Source of the DNA: Schistocerca nitens
Lineage: Eukaryota > Arthropoda > Insecta > Orthoptera > Acrididae
Assembly (NCBI RefSeq): GCF_023898315.1
Contig: NC_064622.1
Span: 81,283,387 to 81,347,386 of the forward strand
Reading direction: 5' to 3'
Length of the DNA stretch: 64,000 nt
Part shown: in pieces, positions 63,367-64,000 of the stretch
How positions within the stretch are numbered: position 1 is the stretch's first letter
Layout: each line of letters starts with the position of its first letter
Made by a program: the position numbers and the translations under genes
Notes under the pieces: model-generated
What the model was told of the DNA's origin: nothing
Seen by the model: the letters and a program-made list of their open reading frames with translations, nothing else
Database searches by the model: none

Positions 63367-64000
63367 CTATATCTTCTGCAAATAAAACATTGCTTAGCTA
63401 AAGAAAAAACGTACTGTTCTGTACAGTATCTTGAGGGAAAGGAAAAACGTAAAACAGGACGCTCTGAAATTCTAGTGGTGTAGACGGATGAAACAGGTGT
63501 ATTATAGGACTTCTACATGTTGAAGTTCAGAAACCTTTGCTCTGTATTTATGATTTTGGCAATGAAAATATCAGAAAATACATTTACCGTGTGTGCTTCA
63601 TTAATATCATATGGAATGTTATGCTGCATCATTTCTACACATAAAAGTAAAGTAACCGTCGTCTAGTTGCGTGCATTATGAATACACATTCAGAAAAGTC
63701 ATATAGATACCCGCTTAACCCACTATGTTTATTAGTACGACACACTTATTTCATTCCAAAGTACATGCCTGACAAGTTCAAAATAAAACTAGAGTGCATC
63801 AATTAAAAACTGGGAATATAAATGGCTTCTGCTATTGAAATCACCACTTGAAGTTGGTACACAAAGAAATTGATTATACAGCCAAAAAATTAAAAGTGTT
63901 TAATCCCGTCTGGCAGTTTAAATAACTTTAATAATTACAAAACAAATATAGACGCTATGGCCATACAAATGAAGAAGCTAGATTACAACTTAAATATACT
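63367..64000. other. AT-rich unassigned end of window
   Basis: No coding or repeat signal was noticed. Confidence 0.4.

Noticed and set aside
1-64000. CRISPR arrays, operons, phage or plasmid genes
   Set aside because: No regularly spaced direct repeats with unique spacers and no bacterial gene order; repeats are dispersed and eukaryotic.

Overview
The window looks like a transposon-dense, non-coding stretch of a large insect genome, most likely an orthopteran of the locust type (Schistocerca-like). The reasons are the mass of tRNA-headed SINEs sharing one central domain, LINEs ending in ACATCT hexamers or CAA repeats, a Tc1/mariner, PIF/Harbinger, hAT and Penelope mixture, and the near absence of host coding sequence. 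There is no prokaryotic operon structure, CRISPR array or rRNA. The species call is an inference from repeat style, partly recalled and not searched.

Layout: 1-4066 holds the 5' part of a decayed Ty3/Gypsy element (protease, gag, putative primer site and LTR, minus strand). 4067-11580 is mostly unassigned AT-rich sequence with mariner, CR1, SINE and Tc1 remnants. 11580-11781 carries the one convincing host-gene piece: a TATA promoter and a first coding exon for a signal peptide, ending at a strong splice donor. Its intron is filled at once by two abutting PIF/Harbinger elements (11819-14884), one with a LINE and the other with a SINE inside. 18850-21360 is an RTE-type LINE broken by a mariner-like element and SINEs. 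22149-26455 is a CR1 LINE (esterase ORF1, endonuclease/RT ORF2) inserted into an unnamed repeat whose uninterrupted copy lies at 28912-29447. 31520-35415 has an intact Tc1-like element and a decayed relative. 35647-41432 is a full-length Copia element with target-site duplications and two nested insertions. 43097-50160 is an older CR1-like LINE split by an RTE LINE, a 3.6-kb hAT element (itself carrying a SINE) and another SINE. 50316-54077 has a tRNA-like palindrome, a MITE and a truncated RTE LINE. 56048-62830 has a diverged direct repeat of unknown nature separated by a nearly intact RTE LINE.

The features do not act together as a pathway. They form an insertion history: target-site duplications and empty-site comparisons allow several insertions to be ordered. 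The RTE LINE at 59029-62141, the Tc1 element at 31522-32943 and the Copia element are the best-preserved insertions; the Gypsy, Penelope, mariner and second CR1 sequences are old and broken. The downstream exons of the host gene were not recognised in the window.
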